Source of the DNA: Actinomyces sp. oral taxon 414
GTDB taxonomy: Bacteria; Actinomycetota; Actinomycetes; Actinomycetales; Actinomycetaceae
Direction: 5' to 3'
Assembly (NCBI RefSeq): GCF_001278845.1
Contig: NZ_CP012590.1
Span: forward strand, 3,162,001 to 3,226,000
DNA length: 64,000 nt
A program made the translations under genes and the position numbers. The notes beneath the pieces are model-generated. The model saw only the letters and a list, made by a program, of their open reading frames with translations. It had not been told where the DNA came from and did not search any database. Shown piece by piece: positions 31,983-40,074 of the stretch (position 1 is the first letter of the stretch; each line of letters begins with the position of its first letter).

Positions 31983-32948
31983 GTGAGTGCAACCCATCCC
32001 CAGCACCCCGGCTCCCCGGCCCTTCCGCCGCCGACTCCCGCCGCCGGCATCCTCACGGCGCCCCGCGGCAGGCGCCGCGACCACCTTCTTGTCACCGTCG
32101 TCGGCCTCATTCTGGCCCCCGTCCTGCCCGCGCTGGCGGGACTGTCCTCCGAATCCGCCCTGGCGGGCCATCTGCCCCTGGCCCTGCTCTATCTCGTACT
32201 GCTGACGGCGGTCGCCGTCGGCGCCCAGTCGCTGTTCGGGGCACGATCCTCCCTGGGCGGCGTCGTCGCGGGGATGACCGCCCTGGTCATGCAGATCGTC
32301 ATCCTCCTGTCCTCCGACGGCGCCGACATCGTCCCCTTCCCCTGGGCCCGCGCCCTCATCCCCACCGGCATGACCCTCATCGAGGTCGGCGTGCTCGTGG
32401 GCGGCGCCTGGGGCATGCGCATCGCCCGCCGGGCGGGCCGCGCCGAGGCCCGGGGCGCGATCCGGCTGGCCACCGACGACGCCCGCATTGGCGTCACCCC
32501 CGCTGCGCCGCCCGCCCGGCGTCGCGACCACATAGCCTCCCTCCTGGTCATGGCGAGCGCGGTGGCGTTCGCCCTGGGCGCCCTGCAGTGCGGCTACGCC
32601 GAGCTGGTGCGGGGCGAGGGCCCGGCCAACGCTTTCGTTCTGCTGGCGGTGCCGATCCTGCTGGGGATCGGCACGATCTTCACGGGCCGCTCCACGCTCG
32701 GGGCGCGCGTCGTGGGGCCCCTGCTCACCCTGGCAGGCCTGCCGGCGTTCATGTCCTGGACCTTCCCGGGCCTGCCGGGCCGCGGCCTGTACGAACGGAT
32801 ACTGCCCGACGACCCCACCGCCATCACCTTCGTCGCCACCGGCGTGCTGCTGACGGGCATCGGCTGGGGGGTCCATCTGGCCCGAAGGGAGGGGAGGGCC
32901 TCCGAACTGGCCGCCCTGCGCGCGGGCGTCTTCGACTCCACCCTGTGA
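31983..32948 (+). CDS. Multi-pass membrane protein of unknown function
   Basis: 321 aa from GTG 31983 (VSATHPQHPG). About eight hydrophobic segments fall in two groups of four (for example LLVTVVGLILAPVLPALAGL, LLYLVLLTAVAVGA; later IASLLVMASAVAFALGA, VGPLLTLAGLPAFMSW) separated by a polar loop near residues 150-180. This suggests an internal duplication. There are no transporter motifs. The next gene has a similar four-segment C-terminal domain, so the two may be related. Confidence 0.75.
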   Translation: MSATHPQHPGSPALPPPTPAAGILTAPRGRRRDHLLVTVVGLILAPVLPALAGLSSESALAGHLPLALLYLVLLTAVAVGAQSLFGARSSLGGVVAGMTALVMQIVILLSSDGADIVPFPWARALIPTGMTLIEVGVLVGGAWGMRIARRAGRAEARGAIRLATDDARIGVTPAAPPARRRDHIASLLVMASAVAFALGALQCGYAELVRGEGPANAFVLLAVPILLGIGTIFTGRSTLGARVVGPLLTLAGLPAFMSWTFPGLPGRGLYERILPDDPTAITFVATGVLLTGIGWGVHLARREGRASELAALRAGVFDSTL

Positions 32949-33094
32949 GCCTGTGGGTCCGGGTCGCGCCGGTCCCGACCGGCCGGGGCGGTCCTGGCGT
33001 GGGCCGGCCGGGACCGCCGGCCCACGGTCGCGCCCCGGCACGCCTCCGCGGACTGGCGGCCCCGGCCCGCTACGGTGGCCCGAAAGGAGGAGCG

Positions 33095-34693
33095 ATGAGC
33101 GCCGAGAGCCTGAACCGTGATGAGGACAAATTCAACCCCACTGTCGACGCCGAGGAATTGACGACCCTTGAGGAGGTCTTCGACGGGCTCGAAATACCGG
33201 CCCCGGCCCCGATTCTGGGTGAGGACGGCAGCGTCGTCGCCTCCGGGTTCTCCCCGGGCTCCGCCGCCGGACCCGACGTCGGACCCACCGCCGGGGCCGC
33301 ATCTGGATCCTCCGCGGAGCCCGCATCCGGGCCCACCGCCGGATCCGCCCCCGAACCCGTCGCCATACCCGCGTCCGGCCCCGCCCGGGGCTCCGCCGTC
33401 GGACCCGTGGCGCCCAAGCCCACCTCCGGGCCCGCCACGAAGCCCACTCCGAGGACGACCCGGGCCACGTCCAGGACCGTCCCGGGGGCGGCCTCCGGGT
33501 CCGCCCGGACGGCCGGACCCGCCTCCGGCTCCGCTCCCGAGGCGTCCACGCCCCCCGAGGCGGAGGCGTACCCGATCTTCCCGTCGAGCACCCCGAGGGC
33601 GGGCCGTCACGCGCGAACGGACGGGCGCTCGGCCACCTCGGCCGTCTCGTCGACCTCGGCCGTCTCATCCGCGTCCGCCGCCTCGTCGACCTCCGCCGCC
33701 TCGTCCGCTTCGGCCGCGTCGTCCGACGACGCCGCGGACCTGCCCGAAGCGCCGGGTCGCAGCGGTCAGACGACGGCGGTGCGCCGTCGGTCCCTTTTCG
33801 CGCGCACGTCCGTCGACGACGCCGGCGCCCCCCGTTCGGCCGACCGGGACGCCTCCACCGACCGGCCCGGACCCGCGCGAGCCGCGACGACCTCCGCGGC
33901 CTCAGCGACCTCAGCGGCCCCCGCGGTCTCTGCGACCTCCGCGCCGTCGGCGCCCGACACCGCCCAGACCCCGCCCGGCATCGCTCGGGCGCGATTCGGG
34001 ACCGCCGATCCCAGGCCGACCGGACCCGCCCGGGAGCAGACGGGGGACGCGGCCGAGGAGCCGACCGGGAAGCCCGCCGAGGAGTCCACGACCCCCGCAT
34101 GGCTCACGCGCGAGGCCGCCCGCGCCCAGCGCCGCAGCAGTCGGCGCAGCCGGCAGCGCAGCGACGACGACATCCTCCTGGACGGCTCCACGATCGTCGG
34201 CCGCCCCGCCTCCCGCGCCGGCGCCCACTGGGCCGGGGTGCTGATGTCCCTCGTCCTGCTCCCCACGGCGTGGTTCTTCGTGCACGGCGCCGCCGACGTG
34301 CTCACCAGCACCGTCGAGCCCCACCGCTTCGCCTTCAACCCGAAAGCCATCTTCGAGCTGGTCGCGGGCCTGCTCACCATGGGCGTGGCGCTGTGGACCG
34401 CCTGCCGCTCCTCGCTGGGCTCGATCGTCGTGGGCGCCCTCAGCGCGGTGCTGGGCCTGCTCTTCCTCCTGCTGCCCACTCCCATGAACGGGCTCGTCGG
34501 TCCGGTCCTGGACCGCCTGACCGCCCAGTCCACCCTCGGGGCGGACCTGGCCGCCTACTTCTGGACGGACGCCTACTCCGGCAAGTTCGTCGTCCTGGGC
34601 CTGTTCATGGTCATGGTCGGCGTCGTGTCACACTCGGCGCGCCGCGCCGGGCGCCGCGAGCAGGAGATCATCGACCGCGGGCGCCGCTTCTGA
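33095..34693 (+). CDS. Membrane protein with a long disordered Ala/Ser/Pro-rich N-terminus
   Basis: 532 aa from ATG 33095 with AAAGGAGGAG upstream. Residues about 50-375 are low-complexity (repeats of SASAASSTSAA and SGPTAGSAPEP type) with no signal peptide, so they should lie in the cytoplasm. The last 150 residues hold four membrane segments (AGVLMSLVLLPTAWFFVHGA, ELVAGLLTMGVALWTA, IVVGALSAVLGLLFLLLP, KFVVLGLFMVMVGVV). Function unknown. It follows the preceding membrane protein on the same strand. Confidence 0.8.
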   Translation: MSAESLNRDEDKFNPTVDAEELTTLEEVFDGLEIPAPAPILGEDGSVVASGFSPGSAAGPDVGPTAGAASGSSAEPASGPTAGSAPEPVAIPASGPARGSAVGPVAPKPTSGPATKPTPRTTRATSRTVPGAASGSARTAGPASGSAPEASTPPEAEAYPIFPSSTPRAGRHARTDGRSATSAVSSTSAVSSASAASSTSAASSASAASSDDAADLPEAPGRSGQTTAVRRRSLFARTSVDDAGAPRSADRDASTDRPGPARAATTSAASATSAAPAVSATSAPSAPDTAQTPPGIARARFGTADPRPTGPAREQTGDAAEEPTGKPAEESTTPAWLTREAARAQRRSSRRSRQRSDDDILLDGSTIVGRPASRAGAHWAGVLMSLVLLPTAWFFVHGAADVLTSTVEPHRFAFNPKAIFELVAGLLTMGVALWTACRSSLGSIVVGALSAVLGLLFLLLPTPMNGLVGPVLDRLTAQSTLGADLAAYFWTDAYSGKFVVLGLFMVMVGVVSHSARRAGRREQEIIDRGRRF

Positions 34694-34848
34694 AGTCTTC
34701 GGAGCCCGGGCGCCGCCCGACGCCGTCACGCGCGGCGCCCGCTCCCCCGCCCGACGCCGTCACGCCGTCCGCCGTCGGCCCGGGCGCCGAGGTCTCAGCA
34801 TGGGGTCGGGCGGCGGGCCGCGCCCCCGGAACGGCCTAGCCTGGGTCC

Positions 34849-35655
34849 GTGCCCCCGCCCGCCGCCCGCGCCCCCGAGATGACGACGACGCGCCACGCCC
34901 TGCGCGACGCCGCGCCCATCGTCGTCGGCTACGTGACGCTGGGGCTGGCGGCGGGGATGCTGCTCGTGGCCCGGGGACTGGCCTGGTGGTGGGCGCCGGT
35001 GTGGTGCCTGGTCATCTACTCGGGCACGATGCAGATGCTGCTGGTGCCACTGGCCGCGGCCGGCGAGCCCCTGGCCGCCATCGCCGCCTCCGCCGTCTTC
35101 GTCTCGGGCCGCCACGTCTTCTACGGCCTGGGCTTCCCCCTCGACCGCATACGCACCCGCGCGCTCGCGCGCCTGTACGCGATCCACGCCATCACCGACG
35201 AGGTCTACGCGCTGCTGGCCTCCAAGGATCGCACCCGCATGAGCGGGCGCTACCTGCTGAGCGTGGAGGTCATCTGCCAGGCCTCCTGGACGACGGGCAC
35301 CACCGCCGGGGCCCTGGCCGGAACCTGGCTGGCCGCCCTCGTCGGCGAGCGGATCGAGCTGCTGGGCTTCGTGCTCACCTCCCTGTTCGTGGTCCTGGCG
35401 ATCGAGAACTGGCGCGCGCACCCGGATCTGTCGGTCCTCGCGCTGGGGCTGGTCGCCGGGGCGGCGGGCCTGGCCGTGGGCGGCTCGACGGCGCTACTCA
35501 GCGCCCTGGGCGTCCTCGCGCTGGGGCTGTGCGCCCTGTACCTGTGGCGGCGCCGGTCGGGCGGGCCGACGCCGGCCGGGCCGGGAGAGTCGACACCTGA
35601 GAGGCCAGTGCCGGGCGCACCGGAGGGGCCCTCGTCCGGGGGGCGGGGGCGCTGA
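34849..35655 (+). CDS. azlC: AzlC-family branched-chain amino acid exporter, large subunit
   Basis: 268 aa from GTG 34849 (ATG 34879, MTTTRHALRDA, is an alternative). The AzlC core has PIVVGYVTLGLAAGMLL, YSGTMQMLLVPL and SGRHVFYGL. Members export branched-chain amino acids or analogues with AzlD. The C-terminal 30 residues are a Pro/Gly/Glu tail. The stop overlaps the azlD start by one base (TGATG). Confidence 0.9.
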   Translation: MPPPAARAPEMTTTRHALRDAAPIVVGYVTLGLAAGMLLVARGLAWWWAPVWCLVIYSGTMQMLLVPLAAAGEPLAAIAASAVFVSGRHVFYGLGFPLDRIRTRALARLYAIHAITDEVYALLASKDRTRMSGRYLLSVEVICQASWTTGTTAGALAGTWLAALVGERIELLGFVLTSLFVVLAIENWRAHPDLSVLALGLVAGAAGLAVGGSTALLSALGVLALGLCALYLWRRRSGGPTPAGPGESTPERPVPGAPEGPSSGGRGR

Positions 35656-35978
35656 TGCTCACCGACCCGCAGATCGCCGTCGCCGTCGCCGTCGTGGCCG
35701 CCATCACCTTCGCCTGCCGCATCGCCCCCTTCGCGCTGCTGCGCGGGCGGCGGAACAGCCCGCTGCTGGGCTTCCTGTCCGCCGCGATGCCGCTGGGCGT
35801 CATGATCGTGCTCGTCGCCTACACCCTCGACGGAGTAAGCACCGACCCGGCGACCTGGGCACCGGCCGCGGCGGGGATCGCCTCGACCGCCGCCCTGCAC
35901 CTGTGGCGCCGGTCCATCGGCCTGTCGCTGATCGGCGGGACCGCCGTCTACGTCGGCGTCTCCCTCGCCCTGGGCTGA
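35655..35978 (+). CDS. azlD: AzlD-family transporter small subunit
   Basis: 107 aa, four membrane segments (IAVAVAVVAAITFACRIAPF, LGFLSAAMPLGVMIVLVAYT, AAAGIASTAALHLW, LIGGTAVYVGVSLA), the usual AzlD size and plan. It is coupled to azlC. Confidence 0.9.
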   Translation: MLTDPQIAVAVAVVAAITFACRIAPFALLRGRRNSPLLGFLSAAMPLGVMIVLVAYTLDGVSTDPATWAPAAAGIASTAALHLWRRSIGLSLIGGTAVYVGVSLALG

Positions 35979-36046
35979 GGCGCCGGCCGCGCTCCTGAGC
36001 CCGACCTCCTGAGCCCGACGCCCGGCCGCACCGCCGCACCGCCGAT

Positions 36047-36247
36047 TTCCGCGAGCGCGCAGGTCTCCAGGTGCAGGGCGACGTGGCCCGCGCCGTCCGA
36101 CGCGCCCTTCCGCGAACGCGTAGGTTTCTAGTCGAACGCGCAGGCGGGAGATGAGCGTTCGACTAGAAACCTACGCGTTCGCGGAAGGGGATGGACGACG
36201 TCGGCGGCACTGCCCCGCCCGTCGTGGAAACCCGCGCGCTCGCGGAA
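36047..36247. repeat. Perfect 35-bp-armed palindrome nested in an outer inverted repeat
   Basis: The inner left arm 36105-36139 (starts CCCTTCCGCGAACGCGTAGG) is the exact reverse complement of 36155-36189 over 35 bp, with a 15-nt loop. An outer pair TTCCGCGAGCGCGC (36047) and GCGCGCTCGCGGAA (about 36233-36246) encloses it and has a related sequence. No coding function is visible. Confidence 0.9.
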
Positions 36248-36292
36248 GGGCAATGGGACGGGACCGGCCGGCTGGACGCAGAATGTGCACTT

Positions 36293-36349
36293 TCCGCCGG
36301 TTTCGCGTGTCATATCCGCCGGTTTCGCGTGTCGTTTCCGCCGGTTTCG
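36293..36349. repeat. Three 22-bp direct repeats before the hydrolase gene
   Basis: TCCGCCGGTTTCG starts at 36293, 36315 and 36337, exactly 22 bp apart (two helical turns), ending about 35 bp before the hydrolase GTG. It could be an operator array. Confidence 0.75.
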
Positions 36350-36384
36350 GCGAGAAGGGGCGGGGCCTTCGTTAGAGTGCCGCC

Positions 36385-37299
36385 GTGCCCGTCAACGTCC
36401 TGCGCCCCGGCCCGTGGACCCATCGCCACCTCACCGCCGGCGGAACCCGCTTCCACACCGCGCTCGCCGGCCCGCAGGCCCCCGTCGGGGAGTCGGGCCC
36501 GTCCAGCCCGCTGGTGCTCCTCCTGCACGGCTTCCCCCAGTGCTGGTGGACGTGGCGGGAGGTCATCGAGCCCCTGGCCGACGCCGGCCACCGGGTCGCG
36601 GCCCTGGACCTGCGCGGCTTCGGGGGCTCGGACCGCCCGCCGTCGGGCTACGACCTGGTGACGCTGGCCGACGACGTCCACGGGGTCATCGGCGCCCTGG
36701 GGCACGAGAGCGCCATTGTCATCGGCCACGGCCTGGGCGGTCACGTCGCCTGGCTCATGGCGGGCCGCTTCGCCCAGACGGTGCGCGCCATCGTCCCGGT
36801 GGGGGCCCCGCACCCGGTGGCGGTGCGCTCGCTGCGCGGCCGCAACTTCTCGGGCAGCGCCCTGCAGTACCTCAGCTTCAAGACGCCCTTCCTGCCCGAG
36901 CGCACCCTGTCCACCACCGCCGGCATGGAGCGGCTGCTGCGCTCCTGGGCGGGGCCGCACACCCGCGACGCCGTGGCCCGCTCGGCGGGCTACTACGCGG
37001 CGCTCCTGGCCCGGCCGGGCGCGGCCCGCGCCGCCCTGAGCAGCGTGCGCAACCTCATACTCAGCCGCGCCGAGGTGGCCGCGCTGACGGATCCGGTGAG
37101 CCTGCCGGTGCTCAGCGTCCAGGGGGAGGTGGATCCGGTCCAGCCCGCCCAGGCCTACGCCCGCGACACCCACCACGTGGCTGGGCGCCTGGCGCAGGTG
37201 ACGATCCGCGGCGTCGGCCACTTCCCGCAGGAGGAGGCCCCGGTCCGGCTCGTTGACGTCCTGCTGCCCTTCCTGACGGAGGTCGGCGCGGCCGGCTGA
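36385..37299 (+). CDS. Alpha/beta-hydrolase, epoxide-hydrolase-like, nucleophile missing
   Basis: 304 aa from GTG 36385. The fold is clear: oxyanion motif LLLHGFPQCWWTWRE, DLRGFGGSDRPP, acid-region VQGEVDPVQPAQAY and His in GVGHFPQEE. At the nucleophile elbow the sequence is VIGHGLGGHVAW, so the GxNucxG position (residue 116) is Gly, not Ser or Asp. Classical hydrolysis is therefore doubtful. It occupies the position of EphE (Rv3670) relative to nth and crp in mycobacteria. Confidence 0.85.
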   Translation: MPVNVLRPGPWTHRHLTAGGTRFHTALAGPQAPVGESGPSSPLVLLLHGFPQCWWTWREVIEPLADAGHRVAALDLRGFGGSDRPPSGYDLVTLADDVHGVIGALGHESAIVIGHGLGGHVAWLMAGRFAQTVRAIVPVGAPHPVAVRSLRGRNFSGSALQYLSFKTPFLPERTLSTTAGMERLLRSWAGPHTRDAVARSAGYYAALLARPGAARAALSSVRNLILSRAEVAALTDPVSLPVLSVQGEVDPVQPAQAYARDTHHVAGRLAQVTIRGVGHFPQEEAPVRLVDVLLPFLTEVGAAG

Positions 37300-37329
37300 G
37301 CCGCCCCGGGCCCGGCCCGCCGTCCGCCC

Positions 37330-38106
37330 TCACACGCCCACGCGCGGGCACAGCCCCTCGTCGGCCAGCGCGCAGCTCTCGCAGCGGGGGGCGCGGGCGC
37401 GGCAGACGGCGCGCCCGTGCTCGATGAGCCGGTGGCAGCCGTCGGTCCAGCGCCGCGGCTCCCACAGGGCGGCGATGTCCCGCTCGACGGCGAGGGGGTC
37501 CTTCGCGCTCGTCCACCCCAGCCGCCGGGCCAGGCGCCCCACGTGCGTGTCGACGGTGATGGCCGGGACGCCGAAGGCGTTGCCCAGGACGACGTTGGCG
37601 GTCTTGCGCCCCACCCCGGGCAGGGCGACGAGCTCGTCGCGGGTGGCGGGCACGACGCCGTCGCAGGAGTCGACGAGGGCGGCGCCCAGGTCGATGAGGC
37701 GCCGCGCCCGGGTGCGCTGCATCCCCAGGGGCCGCAGCTCCTCCTCCAGGGCCCTCTCCTCGGCCCCGGCCAGGGCGGCGGCGTCGGGGTAGCGGGCGAA
37801 GAGCGCCGGGGTGAGGGAGTTGACGCGCACGTCGGTGGTCTGGGCGGACAGGACGGTGGCGACCAGCAGTTGGAAGGGGCCGTCGTGGACCAGGGAGCAG
37901 CGGGCGTCGGGGTAGAGGCGGGTGAGCGCGTCGTCGACCGCTGCGGCGCGCGCGGGGGTGGCGGCCGCGGCCGGCGGGCCGCCGGGGCGGACGACTTGCG
38001 AGCCGGCGAGGTAGGCGGCCGGCGAGCCGCCGGGGCGGGCGTCGAGCGCCGCGATCCCCGGACGCGACCGCGCGGCCGCGAGCGGAACGGACGTGCGCCG
38101 TGTCAT
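37330..38106 (-). CDS. nth: Endonuclease III
   Basis: 258 aa from ATG 38106, supported by GGAGGAGGA upstream; earlier in-frame starts lack one. It is a base-excision glycosylase/AP lyase for oxidised pyrimidines. The helix-hairpin-helix LVALPGVGRKTANVV carries the catalytic Lys, VDTHVGRLARRLG the catalytic Asp, and the C-terminal Fe-S ligands are spaced C-x6-C-x2-C-x7-C (the usual last gap is five). It has an Ala/Pro-rich N-terminal extension of about 45 residues. It is divergent from crp. Confidence 0.95.
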   Translation of the reverse strand: MTRRTSVPLAAARSRPGIAALDARPGGSPAAYLAGSQVVRPGGPPAAAATPARAAAVDDALTRLYPDARCSLVHDGPFQLLVATVLSAQTTDVRVNSLTPALFARYPDAAALAGAEERALEEELRPLGMQRTRARRLIDLGAALVDSCDGVVPATRDELVALPGVGRKTANVVLGNAFGVPAITVDTHVGRLARRLGWTSAKDPLAVERDIAALWEPRRWTDGCHRLIEHGRAVCRARAPRCESCALADEGLCPRVGV

Positions 38107-38168
38107 ACTTGTCCTCCTCCTCGTGGTCCCGACCCATTCCGCCGTCGGTTCGGTTCGTGCGTGAACAT

Positions 38169-38187
38169 CACGATCTGATGAATCGTG
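38169..38187. promoter_or_regulatory. Palindrome in the nth-crp divergent region
   Basis: CACGAT-ctgatga-ATCGTG, a 6-7-6 dyad between the two divergent starts. It does not match the TGTGA-N6-TCACA site of Crp, so the binder is unknown. Confidence 0.35.
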
Positions 38188-38323
38188 GCCGCAGGAGCGT
38201 TTGACCCGCGCCACACGAGACTACAATGCTCGACGGCGTGCCGCATATCACAAATCATGACAGGATAAGACGTTGAGGCGGCCCCGCCCCGGGCCCCGCG
38301 AACCACACCACAGGAGGACCTTC

Positions 38324-39001
38324 GTGGACGACAGCATTATCTCCAGGATCCCGCTCTTCGAGGGGATGAGCCCGGAGGAGCAGGAGGAGCTGCGCGCCAT
38401 GATGACGCAGACGACCCTGCGCCGCGGCGAGACGCTCTTCAACGAGGGCGACGCGGGCGACCGCTTCTACGTGCTCCTGTCCGGCAAGGTCAAACTCGGT
38501 CACGCCTCCGCGGACGGCCGGGAGAACCTGCTGGCGGTGCTCGGCCCGGGCGAGGTGGTCGGCGAGCTCACCCTGTTCGACCCGGGCCCGCGCTCCACCA
38601 CGGCCACCGCCGTGGCCCCCACTGACCTGCTGGCCCTGGAGCACGGCCAGCTCATGAATTTCATCGAGACCCACCCGACGTTGGCCAAGGACATGCTGCG
38701 CGCCCTGGCCCAGCGCCTGCGCCGCACGAACACGGCCCTGGCGGACCTGGTGTTCTCGGACGTGCCCGGCCGCGTGGCCAAGGCCCTGCTGGACCTGGCG
38801 GACCGCTTCGGCTCGACGACGGAGGACGGCGTCCACGTCCCGCACGACCTCACCCAGGAGGAGCTGGCCCAGCTGGTGGGCGCCTCCCGCGAGACGGTCA
38901 ACAAGTCGTTGGCGGAGTTCGTCTCCCGCGGCTGGATCCGCCTGGAGGGGCGGGCCGTCACGCTGCTCGACGTCGACCGCCTGCGCCGTCGCGCCCGCTG
39001 A
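38324..39001 (+). CDS. crp: Crp/GlxR-family cAMP-responsive regulator
   Basis: 225 aa from GTG 38324, with AGGAGG seven bases upstream. The length equals mycobacterial Crp (Rv3676). The cyclic-nucleotide domain has LFNEGDAGDRFYVLLSGKV and the phosphate-binding region VVGELTLFDPGPRSTTATA, where RST and a Glu contact cAMP. The C-terminal helix-turn-helix is LTQEELAQLVGASRETVNKSL. It should be a global regulator of carbon and energy genes. Confidence 0.95.
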   Translation: MDDSIISRIPLFEGMSPEEQEELRAMMTQTTLRRGETLFNEGDAGDRFYVLLSGKVKLGHASADGRENLLAVLGPGEVVGELTLFDPGPRSTTATAVAPTDLLALEHGQLMNFIETHPTLAKDMLRALAQRLRRTNTALADLVFSDVPGRVAKALLDLADRFGSTTEDGVHVPHDLTQEELAQLVGASRETVNKSLAEFVSRGWIRLEGRAVTLLDVDRLRRRAR

Positions 39002-39025
39002 GCCCCGCCCGGCCCCGCTGCCCGA

Positions 39026-39057
39026 CGGCGCCCGCCGCTGCGGGGCGGTGGGCGCCG
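39026..39057. terminator. Hairpin between crp and the DUF4177 gene
   Basis: CGGCGCCC (39026-39033) pairs with GGGCGCCG (39050-39057) in the convergent gap; GC-rich, without a U tract. Confidence 0.45.
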
Positions 39058-39160
39058 TGTCGTCGCAGCCGGAACCGAATCGTGATAATGGTCTCAACCG
39101 GTTCGGGGCGAACGGGTCCGGGCGGCGCCCGGCCCCGTTCGTCCCGTCCCGGGCGCCGCC

Positions 39161-39322
39161 TCAGGCGCTAGTGGGCCGCTTGAGGTAGGCGACGAGGCTG
39201 TCCGAGCCGGCCGGCCCGGGCACGACCTGGACGAGCTCCCAGCCGTCGGCGCCCCACTGGTCGAGGATCTGCTTGGTGGCGTGGGTGATGAGGGGGATGG
39301 TGGCGTACTCCCAAGTAGTCAT
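39161..39322 (-). CDS. DUF4177-family small protein
   Basis: 53 aa: MTTWEYATIPLITHATKQ, then ILDQWGADGWELVQVVPG and LVAYLKRP. This is the compact DUF4177 fold with the WEY and GWELV motifs, found next to crp/whiB in many actinobacteria. The function is unknown. It is too short for many gene finders, but the match to the family pattern is strong. Confidence 0.85.
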   Translation of the reverse strand: MTTWEYATIPLITHATKQILDQWGADGWELVQVVPGPAGSDSLVAYLKRPTSA

Positions 39323-39396
39323 GCGGCGAGCCTACGGCCGCGCCCCCGCCGTCGGGAAGCGACGCGGGAGGACCGGCCGCACCCGGGCCCCGGGCC

Positions 39397-39723
39397 TCAG
39401 CGCACCCGGGCGAGGATGCGCGGGGCCCGGCGGGCGTGTATCTCGGCGACGAGCTCGTCGTCCTCGCGACGCAGCCAGGCGCCCCAGTCGGTGACCTCGG
39501 GGAAGCGGCGCAGCAGGGCCCGCCGCTCGCGCTCGGTCAGGCCGCCCCAGACGCCGAAGGACGACTCCGAGTCGAGGGCCTCGGCCAGGCACTCCATGCG
39601 AACCGGGCAGGTGAAACACAGTGTGCGGGCATCGCGTTGCTCCGCGCCCTTGCCGAAGAGCTGGTCCGGTTCGACCTCGGCGCAGGCGGCTCGCATCACC
39701 CAACTCTGGTCCGTTGATGTCAT
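39397..39723 (-). CDS. whiB: WhiB-family iron-sulfur regulator (WhiB4-like position)
   Basis: 108 aa from ATG 39723 with AGGGAG eight bases upstream. The four cluster ligands are C14, C36, C39 and C45 (C...C-x2-C-x5-C). The turn GVWGG and the basic tail RERRALLRRF follow. WhiB proteins bind a redox-sensitive 4Fe-4S cluster and work with sigma factors or DNA. The location between crp and the PBP gene matches WhiB4 (Rv3681c). It is divergent from ponA. Confidence 0.93.
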   Translation of the reverse strand: MTSTDQSWVMRAACAEVEPDQLFGKGAEQRDARTLCFTCPVRMECLAEALDSESSFGVWGGLTERERRALLRRFPEVTDWGAWLRREDDELVAEIHARRAPRILARVR

Positions 39724-40074
39724 CTCAAAACTCCCTGCTGCGGCTTCCGACCACAGTGTCGGCAGCATCACACAGACACGGTATGCCAACCGTATGACAT
39801 TGACCAAATCCACACTACACCGAGTCATCTCCCGGGCGCATCCGCTGGACGGGGTCCGAGCGCGCCCCGCCCCGCCGCCCCGGACCGGGCCCCGACGGCA
39901 GCGCAGGACCAGGACCCCGACGGCGGCGCAGGAGGAGACCGGGCCGACGGCGCCGTCGGCCCGGGGCGGGGACGTCGTCGGCCCGGCGCGAAGCCCATCT
40001 CTCCTAGAGGATTTCCAGGCTCGGAGCGTCGTGGCCCACAGCGCGGGAGCGCCCGGAACACGTACTGTAATCCC
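39724..40074. other. 351-bp divergent promoter region of whiB and ponA
   Basis: No gene is seen. The whiB side is locally AT-richer (GGTATGCCAACCGTATGACA near 39780), suiting a promoter; the rest is GC-rich with simple CCGACGGCG words. No clear operator could be assigned. Confidence 0.5.

Larger units (their letters stand above)
35979..36384. other. 406-bp gene-free region dominated by a large palindrome
   Basis: No gene is seen. Almost the whole stretch is the nested palindrome 36047-36247 and the 22-bp direct repeats 36293-36349. Confidence 0.8.

Noticed and set aside
38107..38323. A Crp-binding site in the nth-crp gap
   Set aside because: The only good dyad there (CACGAT-N7-ATCGTG) does not fit TGTGA-N6-TCACA.
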